A stretch of DNA of 64,000 bases from contig CALXOE010000007.1 of NCBI GenBank assembly GCA_944389935.1, positions 1-64,000 on the forward strand. Direction: 5' to 3'. The stretch comes from an uncultured Victivallis sp. (GTDB taxonomy: Bacteria; Verrucomicrobiota; Lentisphaeria; Victivallales; Victivallaceae). The notes under the pieces were generated by a model, which worked only from the letters and a program-made list of their open reading frames with translations, searched no databases and was not told where the DNA came from. This document shows positions 16,396 to 26,108 of the stretch, piece after piece. The first letter of the stretch is position 1; each line of letters starts with the position of its first letter. The position numbers and the translations under genes were made by a program.

Positions 16396-17397
16396 ATGAA
16401 CCCGACGGATGTGATCGCGGATCTGAGGAAAAAGTTATTGTTCTTCAAGGAGTTGACCAGGGAAGAACTCTCTGCTCTGACCGGACTTTCGCCCGCGTCG
16501 ATCACCAACTATTCCAGAATCATGCGCACGGCCGGAATGATCGCGGGGGAGAGTTTTCGCGCCCCCGGCGTAAAACGGCCGATCGAACGACTGCGGCTGC
16601 TGCCGGGAGAAGAGCGGGCGCTGGCCGTCATGGCTGCGTCCGACCGGGTCGAAGCGGAACTTCTCGGCTGTGACGGGAGGGTCCTCGAACGGCACAATTC
16701 TACCGTTCCGGAACGAAATCAGGCCGCCCTCCTGCAAACCATCGACCGGACGATCCGTGAGGGTATCACCGGAAAATCGGTTCAGGTGGCGACCCTCTGC
16801 ATCGACGGACTCGTGGCGCCGGATCCCGGCATGATCTTTCACATCTCGGGAATCGAAACCTGGGAACCCTGCGAAACCGTCGGCCTGCTGGAGGCCTGGC
16901 GCGAGATCCCGATCCGGCGGGTATTCACGCAGATCGCCGCCGCCACCCGGGGATTCGCCGCCGCGGCGAAACAGCCGGACCACATCGGTCTCCTGGTCTG
17001 TCAGAACGCGCATCTGAAGATCGGCACACTGGAGCGGGGAGAGATCGCCCTCGGACATTGCGGAACGCCCGGTAACGCCGTACACCGCTCCTGCGGTGTC
17101 GCCGCCCCCCTCTGTTTCTGCGGTCGAGAGGACTGCTTTGCGGCTGCTCTTGCCGCCAGACAGAAGCGACTGCCCGCCACCGTCATTGCCGGGGTGCTCA
17201 CCGGACTTTTCTCCGAGCTCGGGCTCCGGGTCGTCGGCCTCGACTGGCCGGAATGCGGAGAAGCAGTCATCCGCACACTCTCCGGCACGGGAATCGATCT
17301 CCGGCAGGTCGAGGATCCCGAACACTTCGCCCGGCAGGGCCTGCGCGAACTTACTGCGGAACTCATTCCCATTTCAGAAAGGATCATGGAAAAATGA
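16396..17397 (+). CDS. ROK-family-like transcriptional regulator
   Basis: 333 residues. An N-terminal helix-turn-helix (about 18-48, REELSALTGLSPASITNYSRIM) precedes a ROK/NagC-like domain. The zinc-site region is recognisable as GHCGTP...CFCGREDC (about 215-245). The glucokinase-type phosphate loop of active ROK kinases is not evident, so a sugar-responsive repressor is more likely than a kinase. AGGAGG lies 8 bases before the ATG. Its last codon overlaps the next gene by ATGA, implying translational coupling with the oxidoreductase. Confidence 0.75.
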   Translation: MNPTDVIADLRKKLLFFKELTREELSALTGLSPASITNYSRIMRTAGMIAGESFRAPGVKRPIERLRLLPGEERALAVMAASDRVEAELLGCDGRVLERHNSTVPERNQAALLQTIDRTIREGITGKSVQVATLCIDGLVAPDPGMIFHISGIETWEPCETVGLLEAWREIPIRRVFTQIAAATRGFAAAAKQPDHIGLLVCQNAHLKIGTLERGEIALGHCGTPGNAVHRSCGVAAPLCFCGREDCFAAALAARQKRLPATVIAGVLTGLFSELGLRVVGLDWPECGEAVIRTLSGTGIDLRQVEDPEHFARQGLRELTAELIPISERIMEK

Positions 17398-18614
17398 ATC
17401 ACAACCATTATGACGTCGCAATCATCGGCGGCGGAATCGGCGGAGTAGCGGCAGCCGTCTCCGCCGCGGAATCGGGCGCACAAACTCTGCTGGTCGAATC
17501 GAGCTGGCGATTCGGCGGCGTTCCGGTCAATTCGCTCATCGCGAGCTTCTCCCAGCCGATTCCGCCCGGAAAAACGGCTCCGACGTTTCAGGACATCCTG
17601 ATGAACCGCCTCGCCGCCCGCGGCGCTCTCAGCTGCGATGAATTCGATGACGTCGCCCTCTCGCTGATCCTCGACGAACTCCTCACGCAATCCGGTGCGG
17701 AACTGCTGCTCGGAACCGAGATGATCGAGGTGGAAGCCGATGCCGGAAACGTCTCATCCGTCACGCTGTACAACGCTTCCGGCCGCAGGAAAGTCTCCGC
17801 TGATATCTTCATCGATGGAACCGGAGACGGCAACCTCTGCGTCGCCGCCGGCGCCGAATTTGAGCTCGGCAACCGGAAAAACGGTCTGTGCCAGCCGATG
17901 ACGCTGCCGTTTTTCATGAGCGGCGTCGATTTCGACCGCATACCTCCAATGAAAGAAATCAATCACCGCTACAACATCGCCAAAGCGCGGGGTCTGCTTC
18001 ACAATCCGCGGGAGGATGTGCTCTTCTTCCGGCTTCCGGTTCCCGGCACGCTGCTCTTCAACAGCACCCGACTCAACGGATACGATCCGACCGATGCCGC
18101 CTCCCTGACCCGGGCCATGATCGAAGCCCGCCGCCAGGTCGCGGAAATGAGCCTCTTCCTGAAAACGCTGCCCGGATTCGAGCACGCTTTTCTCAGCCGG
18201 ATCGGATCGAAAATCGGCGTCCGTGAGAGCCGCAGAATCCGTTGCGATTACATGTTCTCCGAGGAAGATATGAATCGCGCCGCGCACTTTGAGGACAGCA
18301 TCCTGCGCAGCACCTCGCATGTCGACATTCACAGCCCCACCGGCAGCGGGACCCGGTTTGAGCCGCTTCCGCCCGGCGTGGAGGGTTATGAAGTTCCGTT
18401 CCGCTCGCTGCTGCCGGTCGGGTTGTCGAACGTCATCATCGGTTCGCGCTGCATCGGCGCGACCCACGAGGCATTCAGCGCCATCCGCATGATCGGCCAC
18501 GTCGGAGAGTACGGACGGGCCGCCGGATTCGCCGCAGCCGAGTGCATCAGACAAAAGCGCAATCCGCGCGAAATCGATCTTACTCCGGTACGGAAAAAAC
18601 TAGGCATGATCTGA
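17394..18614 (+). CDS. FAD-dependent oxidoreductase (FAD_oxidored type)
   Basis: 406 residues starting with the dinucleotide-binding motif DVAIIGGGIGGVAAAVSAA and VESSWRFGG, then FIDGTGDGNLCVAAGA, and a C-terminal FAD motif (NVIIGSRCIGATHEAFSAIR). This family is common in sugar-degradation clusters of this group; its substrates are poorly known. The start at 17394 overlaps the ROK-like gene by four bases. The 3' end overlaps convergent maf by 15 bases. Confidence 0.85.
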   Translation: MNHNHYDVAIIGGGIGGVAAAVSAAESGAQTLLVESSWRFGGVPVNSLIASFSQPIPPGKTAPTFQDILMNRLAARGALSCDEFDDVALSLILDELLTQSGAELLLGTEMIEVEADAGNVSSVTLYNASGRRKVSADIFIDGTGDGNLCVAAGAEFELGNRKNGLCQPMTLPFFMSGVDFDRIPPMKEINHRYNIAKARGLLHNPREDVLFFRLPVPGTLLFNSTRLNGYDPTDAASLTRAMIEARRQVAEMSLFLKTLPGFEHAFLSRIGSKIGVRESRRIRCDYMFSEEDMNRAAHFEDSILRSTSHVDIHSPTGSGTRFEPLPPGVEGYEVPFRSLLPVGLSNVIIGSRCIGATHEAFSAIRMIGHVGEYGRAAGFAAAECIRQKRNPREIDLTPVRKKLGMI

Positions 18615-19172
18615 ACGGCTTTCCAGCGCGGCTAGTTCGCGCTGCAGCCGCCCGAGCGGCAGCCCGATCACATTGTCGAGATCTCCGTCGATCGAGGCGA
18701 CAAGCAGTTCTCCATGCTCCTGAATCGCATAGGCTCCCGCCTTGTCCAGCACGGGAACAAGAGAGAGATAACGCTTCGCCGTCTCCACATCGAACGGCAG
18801 GAAAGTCACGCGCGTCGTTTCGCTCCAGACGCGACGCAACTCCGGTTCGGACCGCAACAGTGCCAGCCCGGTCACCACTTCATGAGTCCGGCCGGAGAGT
18901 TCCATTAAAATCGCAAGCGCATCGGCCGGATCGCGCGGCTTGCCGATCACCCGGCCCTCAAACAGAATCACCGTATCTGCTCCGAGTACCGGGTCGGCCG
19001 GATGATTCACTGCGACCGCCGCCGCCTTGAGCTCGGCATTGTACAACGGCACCTGCCGCGGATCAGGCAGGACCGCCACTTCACCCGCATCCGCGGGCTC
19101 TATCCGGAACGGAATTCCGAGCCGCAACAGAAGCTCCCGGCGACGCGGGGAACCGGAAGCGAGAATCAACAT
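18600..19172 (-). CDS. maf: Maf-like nucleotide pyrophosphatase
   Basis: 190 residues. It hydrolyses non-canonical or modified nucleoside triphosphates (dTTP/UTP or m7GTP type). Signatures are LASGSPRRRELLLRLG at the N-terminus, GADTVILFEGRVIGKP and GAYAIQEHGELLV. Last gene of the acc-asp23 run: the ATG overlaps the end of the AmaP-like gene (ATGTTGA). The 3' end overlaps the convergent oxidoreductase. Confidence 0.93.
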   Translation of the reverse strand: MLILASGSPRRRELLLRLGIPFRIEPADAGEVAVLPDPRQVPLYNAELKAAAVAVNHPADPVLGADTVILFEGRVIGKPRDPADALAILMELSGRTHEVVTGLALLRSEPELRRVWSETTRVTFLPFDVETAKRYLSLVPVLDKAGAYAIQEHGELLVASIDGDLDNVIGLPLGRLQRELAALESRSDHA

Positions 19173-19696
19173 TCGCCCGACACCGGAGAGGCAGGCTTCG
19201 ACACCGGAACGGCCGGGGGCTGAATCTCCGGAGCCGCCCCCGCCTCGAGCGCGTCAATCCGGAACTGCACCTTGCGCAGCGACCGGATTCCAAACATCTT
19301 CTCGAGCGTCTCAATCAACCGCGGGCGAATCTCTCCGGAGGTCTCCGGCAGCCCTTTGCCGCCCCCGACAAACGCACAATGCAACAGCAGCTGATAACTC
19401 TTACCCTGCCGGTAGAGCCGAATCCGATGCACTGCGAGCTCCGGGAAATCCTCAAGGACGGAGCGCGCCGCCGTCTCCACCGCCTCACTCGAGATAATCA
19501 ACTCCCCTCCCGCATCCGGCACGACGATGGATCCGCAACGATGCCGGCGGAACAGAAGCCGCAACACGACCCGCACCACCAGCAGCAGAATCAGCAGTCC
19601 GATGACCAGACCCGCCCCCATCGCATAGCCGATGTTGAAATCGTTGTTGAACAACTCCCGGTAAAGCTCGGCCGAAAAAAGCTCTTCAAGCACCAT
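19166..19696 (-). CDS. AmaP-like Asp23-associated membrane protein
   Basis: 176 residues. One strong membrane helix (about 22-46, GAGLVIGLLILLLVVRVVL) is followed by a cytoplasmic domain (GELIISSEAVETAARSVLED) and a Pro-rich tail. The topology and position directly after an Asp23-family gene match the AmaP anchor of alkaline shock proteins. Start 19696 (MVLEELFSAEL) follows GGAGGAGG; an upstream in-frame codon at 19747 would run through the terminator. Function in a diderm is unknown. Confidence 0.65.
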   Translation of the reverse strand: MVLEELFSAELYRELFNNDFNIGYAMGAGLVIGLLILLLVVRVVLRLLFRRHRCGSIVVPDAGGELIISSEAVETAARSVLEDFPELAVHRIRLYRQGKSYQLLLHCAFVGGGKGLPETSGEIRPRLIETLEKMFGIRSLRKVQFRIDALEAGAAPEIQPPAVPVSKPASPVSGEC

Positions 19697-19713
19697 CCCG
19701 GCACCTCCTCCAG

Positions 19714-19751
19714 AAAAAAACCGGGCGCGCCGCACTCCCGCACGCACCCGG
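19714..19751 (-). terminator. Terminator between asp23 and the AmaP-like gene
   Basis: Minus-strand CCGGGTGCG/CGCGCCCGG stem (nine pairs, one wobble) followed by seven T residues. Because maf and the AmaP-like gene lie downstream on the same strand, it may set their dosage. Confidence 0.75.
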
Positions 19752-19758
19752 TCGATGG

Positions 19759-20232
19759 TTAATTCATCGGGATCGAATCGATCTCCGCCTCTTCTTCCTC
19801 GCCGTTGCCCTCCTCCGAGGCCGTATCGTCGATGTCCTGGAAGAGTACGCTGACTTTCGTGACGGTCATACCGGTCACTTTCTCAACCTCCTCGATCACC
19901 GCTTTCTGCACCTGCGGCGCGACCTCCGGAATGTTGTAGCCGCTCTTTAAAACCAGCTTGATCTCGAGCATCACGCGATTGTTGTCATCCATCTCGATCG
20001 TGATCGCCCGCGCCATCCGGCGATTCCCGACAAACTCCGCGATGTTGTCCACCAGCGAACTGCCCGCCAGACGCGAAACCCCTTCAACCGAAAGTGCCGC
20101 CTTGCGCACAAGCGAAGCAATCACGTTCTCATGAACTTTCACCTCGCCGAGTTCGGAACTTTCCAACGCCGCCGCGCTGCCGGTTGCGGCCTGAGAAGCC
20201 GCCGCTTTCTTGTTGTTTGCTGCCGCCTTCAT
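19759..20232 (-). CDS. Asp23/Gls24 family envelope stress protein
   Basis: 157 residues. The Asp23 domain spans about 28-135 ([43 protein letters not shown]). The N-terminus is Ala/Lys-rich and the C-terminus acidic ([13 protein letters not shown]). The family is best known in Gram-positive bacteria, where it coats the membrane through AmaP. Its start overlaps the accC stop by ATGA, so it is translated with acetyl-CoA carboxylase components, an arrangement also seen in Firmicutes. Confidence 0.88.
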   Translation of the reverse strand: MKAAANNKKAAASQAATGSAAALESSELGEVKVHENVIASLVRKAALSVEGVSRLAGSSLVDNIAEFVGNRRMARAITIEMDDNNRVMLEIKLVLKSGYNIPEVAPQVQKAVIEEVEKVTGMTVTKVSVLFQDIDDTASEEGNGEEEEAEIDSIPMN

Positions 20233-21599
20233 TTTCCGTCCTCCTTATGCTGCGAGCTCTCCTGCATGAAGCGCTCGACAAATCCCGTGTCGTACTTCCC
20301 CAGATTGAAACTCTTGTGGGAAACGATCTGCTTCTGAAACGGAATCGTGGTCTTGACCCCCTCGATCGTCATCTCGTCAAGCGCACGGCGCATGGTCGCA
20401 ATCGCCTCTTCACGATTGTGCCCCCAGACAATCAACTTCCCGATCATGCTGTCATAGTAGGGGGGGATCAGATAACCGGTGTAGGCATGCGAATCAACCC
20501 GCACATTCGGACCGCCGGCCGGAATGAACAGCTCAAGCCGCCCCGGACTCGGCGTGAAGTTGTTGTACGGATCCTCCGCATTGATCCGGCACTCGATCGC
20601 ATGCCCGCTGATCTGCACATCTTTCTGCCGGAAACTCAGCCGTTCGCCCGCAGCCACCCGGATCTGTTCCTTGATCAGATCGATCCGGGTCACCGCCTCC
20701 GTCACCGGATGCTCGACCTGAATGCGCGTATTCATCTCCATGAAGTAGAAGTTGCCGTCGTCCGTGTAGAGGAATTCGATCGTCCCGGCGCTCGTGTAGC
20801 CGGCCGCTTTCGCCGCCTTGACCGCCGCCGCGCCGATCCGCTCCCGCAACCGCGCCGAAAGCGCCGGCGAGGGCGCCTCCTCGATCAACTTCTGATTACG
20901 GCGCTGCACGCTGCAGTCACGTTCGCCCAGATGCACGACGTTCCCGTAGTTGTCGGCGATGATCTGAATCTCGATGTGGCGCGGATTCTCGAGATATTTT
21001 TCCATGTAGAGCGCCCCGTTGGCAAACGCGCTCTCCGCCTCGGTCCGGGCCGCATGATACCCCTGCACCAAGCTCGCATCGTTGCGCGCAATGCGCATGC
21101 CGCGGCCGCCGCCGCCAGCCACCGCCTTGATGATGACCGGATATTTGAGCTGGTGCGCCATCTTCAACGCCTCCTGCTCCGAGAGCAGTACCCCGTCACT
21201 GCCCGGCGTAGTCGGCACACCGGCTTTCTTCATCGTGTCACGCGCGACCGCCTTGTCGCCGAGCGCGCGCATCGCTTCGGGCGTCGGCCCGATGAAAGTG
21301 ATGCCGTGCTTGCGGCACGCCTCCGCAAAATAGGCGTTCTCCGACAGAAATCCGTATCCCGGATGAATCGCATCCACGTCGCAGATCGCCGCCACCGAAA
21401 GAATCCGGTCGATCAGCAGATAACTCTGGTTCGAGCGGGCGGGCCCGATGCAGACCGCCTCATCCGCCATCCGCACCGGGAGGCTGTCGGCGTCCGCCTG
21501 AGAATAAACCGCAACGGTCCGGATGCCGAGTTCCCGGCACGCACGGATCACGCGAAGCGCAATCTCGCCGCGGTTGGCTATCAGGATTTTATTGAACAT
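20229..21599 (-). CDS. accC: Acetyl-CoA carboxylase, biotin carboxylase subunit
   Basis: 456 residues. It carboxylates biotin on AccB using ATP and bicarbonate, the first half-reaction of fatty-acid synthesis. The N-terminus is [20 protein letters not shown]. The ATP-grasp glycine loop is [13 protein letters not shown], and further motifs are [21 protein letters not shown] and [13 protein letters not shown] with the catalytic region. It is 20 bases after accB and overlaps asp23 by four bases. The carboxyltransferase genes accA and accD are not here. Confidence 0.97.
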   Translation of the reverse strand: MFNKILIANRGEIALRVIRACRELGIRTVAVYSQADADSLPVRMADEAVCIGPARSNQSYLLIDRILSVAAICDVDAIHPGYGFLSENAYFAEACRKHGITFIGPTPEAMRALGDKAVARDTMKKAGVPTTPGSDGVLLSEQEALKMAHQLKYPVIIKAVAGGGGRGMRIARNDASLVQGYHAARTEAESAFANGALYMEKYLENPRHIEIQIIADNYGNVVHLGERDCSVQRRNQKLIEEAPSPALSARLRERIGAAAVKAAKAAGYTSAGTIEFLYTDDGNFYFMEMNTRIQVEHPVTEAVTRIDLIKEQIRVAAGERLSFRQKDVQISGHAIECRINAEDPYNNFTPSPGRLELFIPAGGPNVRVDSHAYTGYLIPPYYDSMIGKLIVWGHNREEAIATMRRALDEMTIEGVKTTIPFQKQIVSHKSFNLGKYDTGFVERFMQESSQHKEDGK

Positions 21600-21619
21600 G
21601 ATTGTATACCGTCACCTTG

Positions 21620-22087
21620 TTATCCGATTACGAACAGCGCTTCCCCGTACTCGACCGGCTGACCGTTCTCCACGACGATCTCCTTGATCACTCCGCTCTT
21701 TTCGGCCTTGATCTCATTCATGACTTTCATCGCTTCGATGATGCCGACGACCGTATCCGGCGTAACCTTGTCGCCGACTTTCACGAACGGCTGAGCCTCC
21801 GGGGAGGAGGCGCGGTAAAACGTTCCCACCAGAGGAGAGTCGATCGTCTCCACCGGCGCGGCAGCTTCCGCAGCCGCCGGAGCGGCCGGAGTCTGAGCAG
21901 CAGCCGCCGGAGCCGGCATCGCCGCAACGGCGGGCACTGCGGCCGGAGCAACTTGAGTCACAATCTGGGCAGGAGCATTCCCGCCGCGACGGATACAGAG
22001 GTTGTACTCCTCGGCTTCGATCTTGAACTCCGTCAGATCATGCTCGCTCATCAGTTTGACTATCGTCTTGATTTCTTCGATTTTCAT
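21620..22087 (-). CDS. accB: Biotin carboxyl carrier protein
   Basis: 155 residues. It carries biotin on K121 in the motif EAMKVMNEI. The N-terminal helix region (1-35) is followed by a flexible Ala/Pro linker (about 38-78) and the biotinyl domain (80-155), the classic AccB layout. It is followed directly by accC and preceded by aroQ. Confidence 0.96.
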   Translation of the reverse strand: MKIEEIKTIVKLMSEHDLTEFKIEAEEYNLCIRRGGNAPAQIVTQVAPAAVPAVAAMPAPAAAAQTPAAPAAAEAAAPVETIDSPLVGTFYRASSPEAQPFVKVGDKVTPDTVVGIIEAMKVMNEIKAEKSGVIKEIVVENGQPVEYGEALFVIG

Positions 22088-22130
22088 TGCAGAAGATCTC
22101 CCTGGAATTTGGGTTTCATTTCTATTGATG

Positions 22131-22574
22131 TTAATTCCGCTTTTTCAAATGGGAACACAGGGCGCGAAGCGCAAGCTCATAAGAGTCGGCTCCGAATCCC
22201 GCGATTACGCCGATGCAGACCGGAGCGGTCAGAGAACGGTTGCGAAACTCCTCGCGGGCATGCACATTGCTCAAGTGCACTTCGACAGCCGGAAGTTTTA
22301 CGGCCGCGATCGCATCGCGGATCGCCACCGAGGTGTGCGTATAAGCCGCCGGGTTCATCACAATCCCGGAAATCCCCTCCGTTACGCTCTCTCCAATCCG
22401 GTCGACAATCGCTCCCTCGTGGTTGGATTGAAAATCAATCAGCTCGCAGCCGAGTTCGGCGGCAAGCTCACGCAGATGTGACACAATCGACTCGAGTGTG
22501 TCGTGACCATAGATCCCCGGCTCCCGGAATCCCAGAAGCTGCAGGTTCGGTCCGTTGATCAGTAATATTTTCAT
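22131..22574 (-). CDS. aroQ: 3-dehydroquinate dehydratase, type II
   Basis: 147 residues. It converts 3-dehydroquinate to 3-dehydroshikimate. Signatures are [21 protein letters not shown] at the N-terminus (with the catalytic tyrosine), [13 protein letters not shown] and [15 protein letters not shown] with the catalytic histidine region. No ribosome site precedes the ATG at 22574; TATAGTAATTGG ends 2 bases upstream, so a very short or leaderless transcript is possible, besides read-through from upstream genes. Confidence 0.95.
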   Translation of the reverse strand: MKILLINGPNLQLLGFREPGIYGHDTLESIVSHLRELAAELGCELIDFQSNHEGAIVDRIGESVTEGISGIVMNPAAYTHTSVAIRDAIAAVKLPAVEVHLSNVHAREEFRNRSLTAPVCIGVIAGFGADSYELALRALCSHLKKRN

Positions 22575-22647
22575 AACCAATTACTATAACACCGTCTTCC
22601 GGCTTTTTCCAGTTTTCCGGAGATTTTCTCCGCAGAAAACGATCTTT

Positions 22648-23334
22648 TCACCTCAACTCCTGTAACTCGATCTGCGGCTCCGGCTGCAAATCGATCAGAC
22701 GGCTCTCGTCGAACGGCATCCCCGAAACCTCCACCGAGGAACCGCCGCGAAGCCCGGCAAGCACCAGAATCCCCGCCACCAGCAACGCCACCACCAGCAG
22801 AACCAGAACTCCCACGATCAACAACAGAAGCTGCCGCTGTTTGCGCTCATCCTCTTCGCTGCCCTCGCGATCCACCACCGTCTTGGTGATATCCTCCGGC
22901 AGTTCGTACTGCAAGCGCTCACGCAGTCCCGCAGTCAGGGCATCGGCATCCTCCCGGCTGACCCCGTAGAGGTTGCAGAGTTTGCGGATATAGCCCATGA
23001 CATAAACGAGCTGCGGCAGATTCTTGTAATCCTCCGCTTCCAGCGCCTCCAGATAGGTTTCTCGAATTTTGGTCTCCTCCGCCAGTTGCCGAATCGTAAG
23101 ATTGTGGCGGTGACGCAGCTCCGCCAGACATTCTCCGAACGAACCGTCTCCGGCAATCCGGCAGACGGTTTTCGGACGAACCTGCGCGCCCGGAATTTCA
23201 CGGATTTCCGAGTCGATCGGCCCGACCGGCTCTTCCAGCTCCTCCCGCGTCTCCGTACGCGATTCCTCGGGGAACAGACCGGGTTCTTCCTCGCTTTTCC
23301 GGCCGGGCAGCAGCCCGTGTTTCAACTCTTCCAT
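22648..23334 (-). CDS. RodZ-like helix-turn-helix membrane protein
   Basis: 228 residues. An acidic N-terminal extension (1-65), an HTH_25-type domain (about 66-125: FGECLAELRHRHNLTIRQLAEETKI, YVMGYIRKLCNLYGV), a linker and one membrane helix (about 169-195), then a short external tail. The layout matches RodZ, which links MreB to the wall-synthesis machine, but the periplasmic beta domain of RodZ is missing. It lies between ftsK and aroQ. Confidence 0.75.
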   Translation of the reverse strand: MEELKHGLLPGRKSEEEPGLFPEESRTETREELEEPVGPIDSEIREIPGAQVRPKTVCRIAGDGSFGECLAELRHRHNLTIRQLAEETKIRETYLEALEAEDYKNLPQLVYVMGYIRKLCNLYGVSREDADALTAGLRERLQYELPEDITKTVVDREGSEEDERKQRQLLLLIVGVLVLLVVALLVAGILVLAGLRGGSSVEVSGMPFDESRLIDLQPEPQIELQELR

Positions 23335-23415
23335 ATCATGACCCTTACCGTGTTGGGTTGTTTTTCCACTCTATCAATATAGCGCACATCCGCACATTCT
23401 GCAATGATTCCGGCG

Positions 23416-25983
23416 CTACTCTTCGTCCATTCCGTCGAAAATCAGAATCTCGCGCTTGTTGCCGCTGCCCGACGCCGGTCCGACGATGCCGCGCTCCTCG
23501 AAGAGATCCATGATCTCCGCCGCACGGTTGTAGCCGATCTTCAGCCGCCGCTGCAGGTAACTCGTACTCGCTTTGCGGTCGAGAACCACCACCTCGAGCG
23601 CGCGCCGGATGTTGTCGTCATCCCCCGGACGCATGTACTTTTTAATGACCGGGGCAATATCACGATAATCGTCGTCATCATAATCGGTCGCATTCTCGTC
23701 GATCTCCTCCTCCATCGCCTCCTCTTCGGCGACGACCTGCGCATTGAAGCTCTGCGGCACCTGGTCGGAGACGAACTTCACCACCTGCTTGATGTCCTCA
23801 TCCTTGACCCAGGCGCCCTGCACGCGCTCGAGATCCATGCCGCCCGGCGCCAGGAAAAGCATGTCACCCGAACCGAGCAGTTTCTCCGCCCCGTTCTGAT
23901 CGAGAATGACCCGGCTGTCGATCATCTGCCCGACCCGGAACGCGATCCGCGTCGGCAGATTCGCCTTGATGACACCCGTGATGATCTGCGTCGACGGCCG
24001 CTGCGTCGCAACCACGATGTGAACCCCCGCCGCACGTCCGAGCTGGGCGATCCGCGTGATGTACGCCTCGGAATCTTTCCGCGCATCGGTCATCATCAAC
24101 TCCGCAAGCTCGTCGATGATCACGATCAGCACCGGCATCTTCGCAGGAGCTTCGACCCCGTTTTCGTCGATCACCGGCACCGGATTCGGGCGGTTGTTGT
24201 ACTCCGCAAGCTTTTTGACGCCCGCTTTGGCGAGGATGTGGTAACGTTTTTCCATTTCAGTCACGGCCCAGCGCAGCGCGATCGGCACTTTCTTGGAGTC
24301 GTTGATGACCGGCGTAATCAGGTGCGGCAGCCGCTTGTAATCTTCAAATTCCACGATCTTCGGGTCGACCATGATGAGTCGCAACTCATCCGGCGAAAAC
24401 TTGAAGAGCAAACTCATGATGAGCGTATTCATGCAGACCGATTTGCCCGATCCGGTCGAACCCGCAATCAGCAGGTGCGGCGCCTTGGCCAGATCGAGAA
24501 TCACCGGATTTCCCGCCACGTCCTTGCCGAGCACGATCGGAATCGCCGCATGTCCTTTCTGCCACGCATCGGACTCCATCACCGCGCGCATGAACACCGC
24601 CTCGGTCTTTGTATTCGGAACTTCGACCCCGACCACCGGGCGCCCCGGAATCGGCGCAAGCACCCGAACCGTCTTAGCGGAGAGATTCATCGCGATGTTG
24701 TCGGCAATCGCCTCGACTTTCTTCACGTTGACCCCCTCGTCGAGGGAGATCTCGTAACGGGTGATCCGCGGACCGGAAATGTATCCCGACACCCGGCCGG
24801 AAACCTTGAAACTGTCGAGCGTCCGCTGCAGGATCTCGCGCGCCCGTGCGATCGCCTCCGGCGCTTCACCGACCAGATCGGAACCCTTGCTCAACATCGG
24901 AACCTGAGGCAGAATATATTCGCGCTCCCTGCCGCCGACGGTCGCTTTCGTTCCCTGTTCCACCACTCGCGTGCTGACCGCGGGAACCCCGGCGGCGGGG
25001 GACGCCTGCGGACGGGCGGCGGCAGGAACGGGAGAAGCGGAAAGACGCTGCCGTTCCGGCTCAGGAGCCGGATCCGCGGGAGCGACAGCGGCAAGCAGTT
25101 CCGGCTGAGAAACTTCCTCGTCCGTTTCTTCGAAAGTCGACTTCGTCGCGGCGGAACCGCGTTTTTCCCGCCGGGCATCCAGAACGCCGCGTATCCGGCT
25201 GAACACTTTATCGCCCCAGGAAAGGCGCTCGTCCGGTTCGCCCTCGTCCTCCTCATCGAGCTCATCTTCTCCGGCGGCTTCGGGTTCCGGTTCAGCTGGC
25301 GGCGCGGCGAGAGCGGCCGTCCGACGGCTGCGGGGCGTTTCAGCCGGATCCTCTTCCCATGAGCGCGGCGCAAAAACCCGGTCGCGCAGCAGCGCGTGCC
25401 AGTCGGAAAAATAGATGACGATCGCACCGCCCATCACGAGAGCCCATCCCAAAATCGTACTGCCGACCGCACCGATCAACTGCCGCAGAACGCCCTCCGG
25501 AAGATCCAGCGATTCGACCGCAGGAGCCGCAAGCACCTGACCGATCACCCCTCCGGTGAGCGCAAGTTCAGGGATGCCGCTGCGGCCGATCCCGAGCCGA
25601 TCAGTCAACGATACGAACGGATAGGGCGAGAGCGCCAGCAGCAGAACCGCGCCGACGAGAATCATCGCCTCCCCGGCAAAAAAGAGTCCCGGCCGGCCCC
25701 TCCCTGGCAGAACCGCCCGCAGCAGCCGCAACAGCGTGACAAAGACCAGCACGTAGGTCGCCAGCCCGAAAAGATTGAAAAGCCAGAACGCAAAATAGGC
25801 TCCGGCGCTGCCGATCCAGTTCGACGGGGGAGCATCGATTCCCCCCGAAATCGACGCGCCGTCCGTCGGCGAGTACGAGAAGATCGCCAGCAAAGCCAGC
25901 AGCAGAAGCGCAACATAAAAAATAGATTGAACCCGGAATCCGGACCCCCCGTCCCCCCGGGATGGAACCGCTGAATCAGCCAT
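23416..25983 (-). CDS. ftsK: DNA translocase FtsK/SpoIIIE
   Basis: 855 residues. Four to five N-terminal membrane helices (about 20-190), a Pro/Glu/Ala-rich linker (about 225-380) and the motor. Walker A is GSTGSGKSVCMNTL, Walker B is VLIVIIDELAEL, followed by the ATQRPST motif. The C-terminal gamma domain (about 785-850, ASTSYLQRRLKIGYNRAAEIMDLFEERG) recognises polar sequences on DNA. It pumps chromosomal DNA at the division septum. A TATATTAC-type -10 lies just upstream near 26030. Confidence 0.97.
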   Translation of the reverse strand: MADSAVPSRGDGGSGFRVQSIFYVALLLLALLAIFSYSPTDGASISGGIDAPPSNWIGSAGAYFAFWLFNLFGLATYVLVFVTLLRLLRAVLPGRGRPGLFFAGEAMILVGAVLLLALSPYPFVSLTDRLGIGRSGIPELALTGGVIGQVLAAPAVESLDLPEGVLRQLIGAVGSTILGWALVMGGAIVIYFSDWHALLRDRVFAPRSWEEDPAETPRSRRTAALAAPPAEPEPEAAGEDELDEEDEGEPDERLSWGDKVFSRIRGVLDARREKRGSAATKSTFEETDEEVSQPELLAAVAPADPAPEPERQRLSASPVPAAARPQASPAAGVPAVSTRVVEQGTKATVGGREREYILPQVPMLSKGSDLVGEAPEAIARAREILQRTLDSFKVSGRVSGYISGPRITRYEISLDEGVNVKKVEAIADNIAMNLSAKTVRVLAPIPGRPVVGVEVPNTKTEAVFMRAVMESDAWQKGHAAIPIVLGKDVAGNPVILDLAKAPHLLIAGSTGSGKSVCMNTLIMSLLFKFSPDELRLIMVDPKIVEFEDYKRLPHLITPVINDSKKVPIALRWAVTEMEKRYHILAKAGVKKLAEYNNRPNPVPVIDENGVEAPAKMPVLIVIIDELAELMMTDARKDSEAYITRIAQLGRAAGVHIVVATQRPSTQIITGVIKANLPTRIAFRVGQMIDSRVILDQNGAEKLLGSGDMLFLAPGGMDLERVQGAWVKDEDIKQVVKFVSDQVPQSFNAQVVAEEEAMEEEIDENATDYDDDDYRDIAPVIKKYMRPGDDDNIRRALEVVVLDRKASTSYLQRRLKIGYNRAAEIMDLFEERGIVGPASGSGNKREILIFDGMDEE

Positions 25984-26075
25984 CTTGCACCGTCACCTTG
26001 AAATCACACTACTCCAGACGGAGTAATATAGACCGCAGGTTTCGCAAATGCAACCGTTTAGAACTGAAAACCACG

Positions 26076-26100
26076 AAAAAACCTCCTCCCGTCCGGGAGG
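26076..26100 (-). terminator. Terminator after the HAD gene
   Basis: Minus-strand CCTCCC-GGAC-GGGAGG followed by AGGTTTTTT, between the HAD gene and ftsK. Confidence 0.85.
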
Positions 26101-26108
26101 AAACCGGC

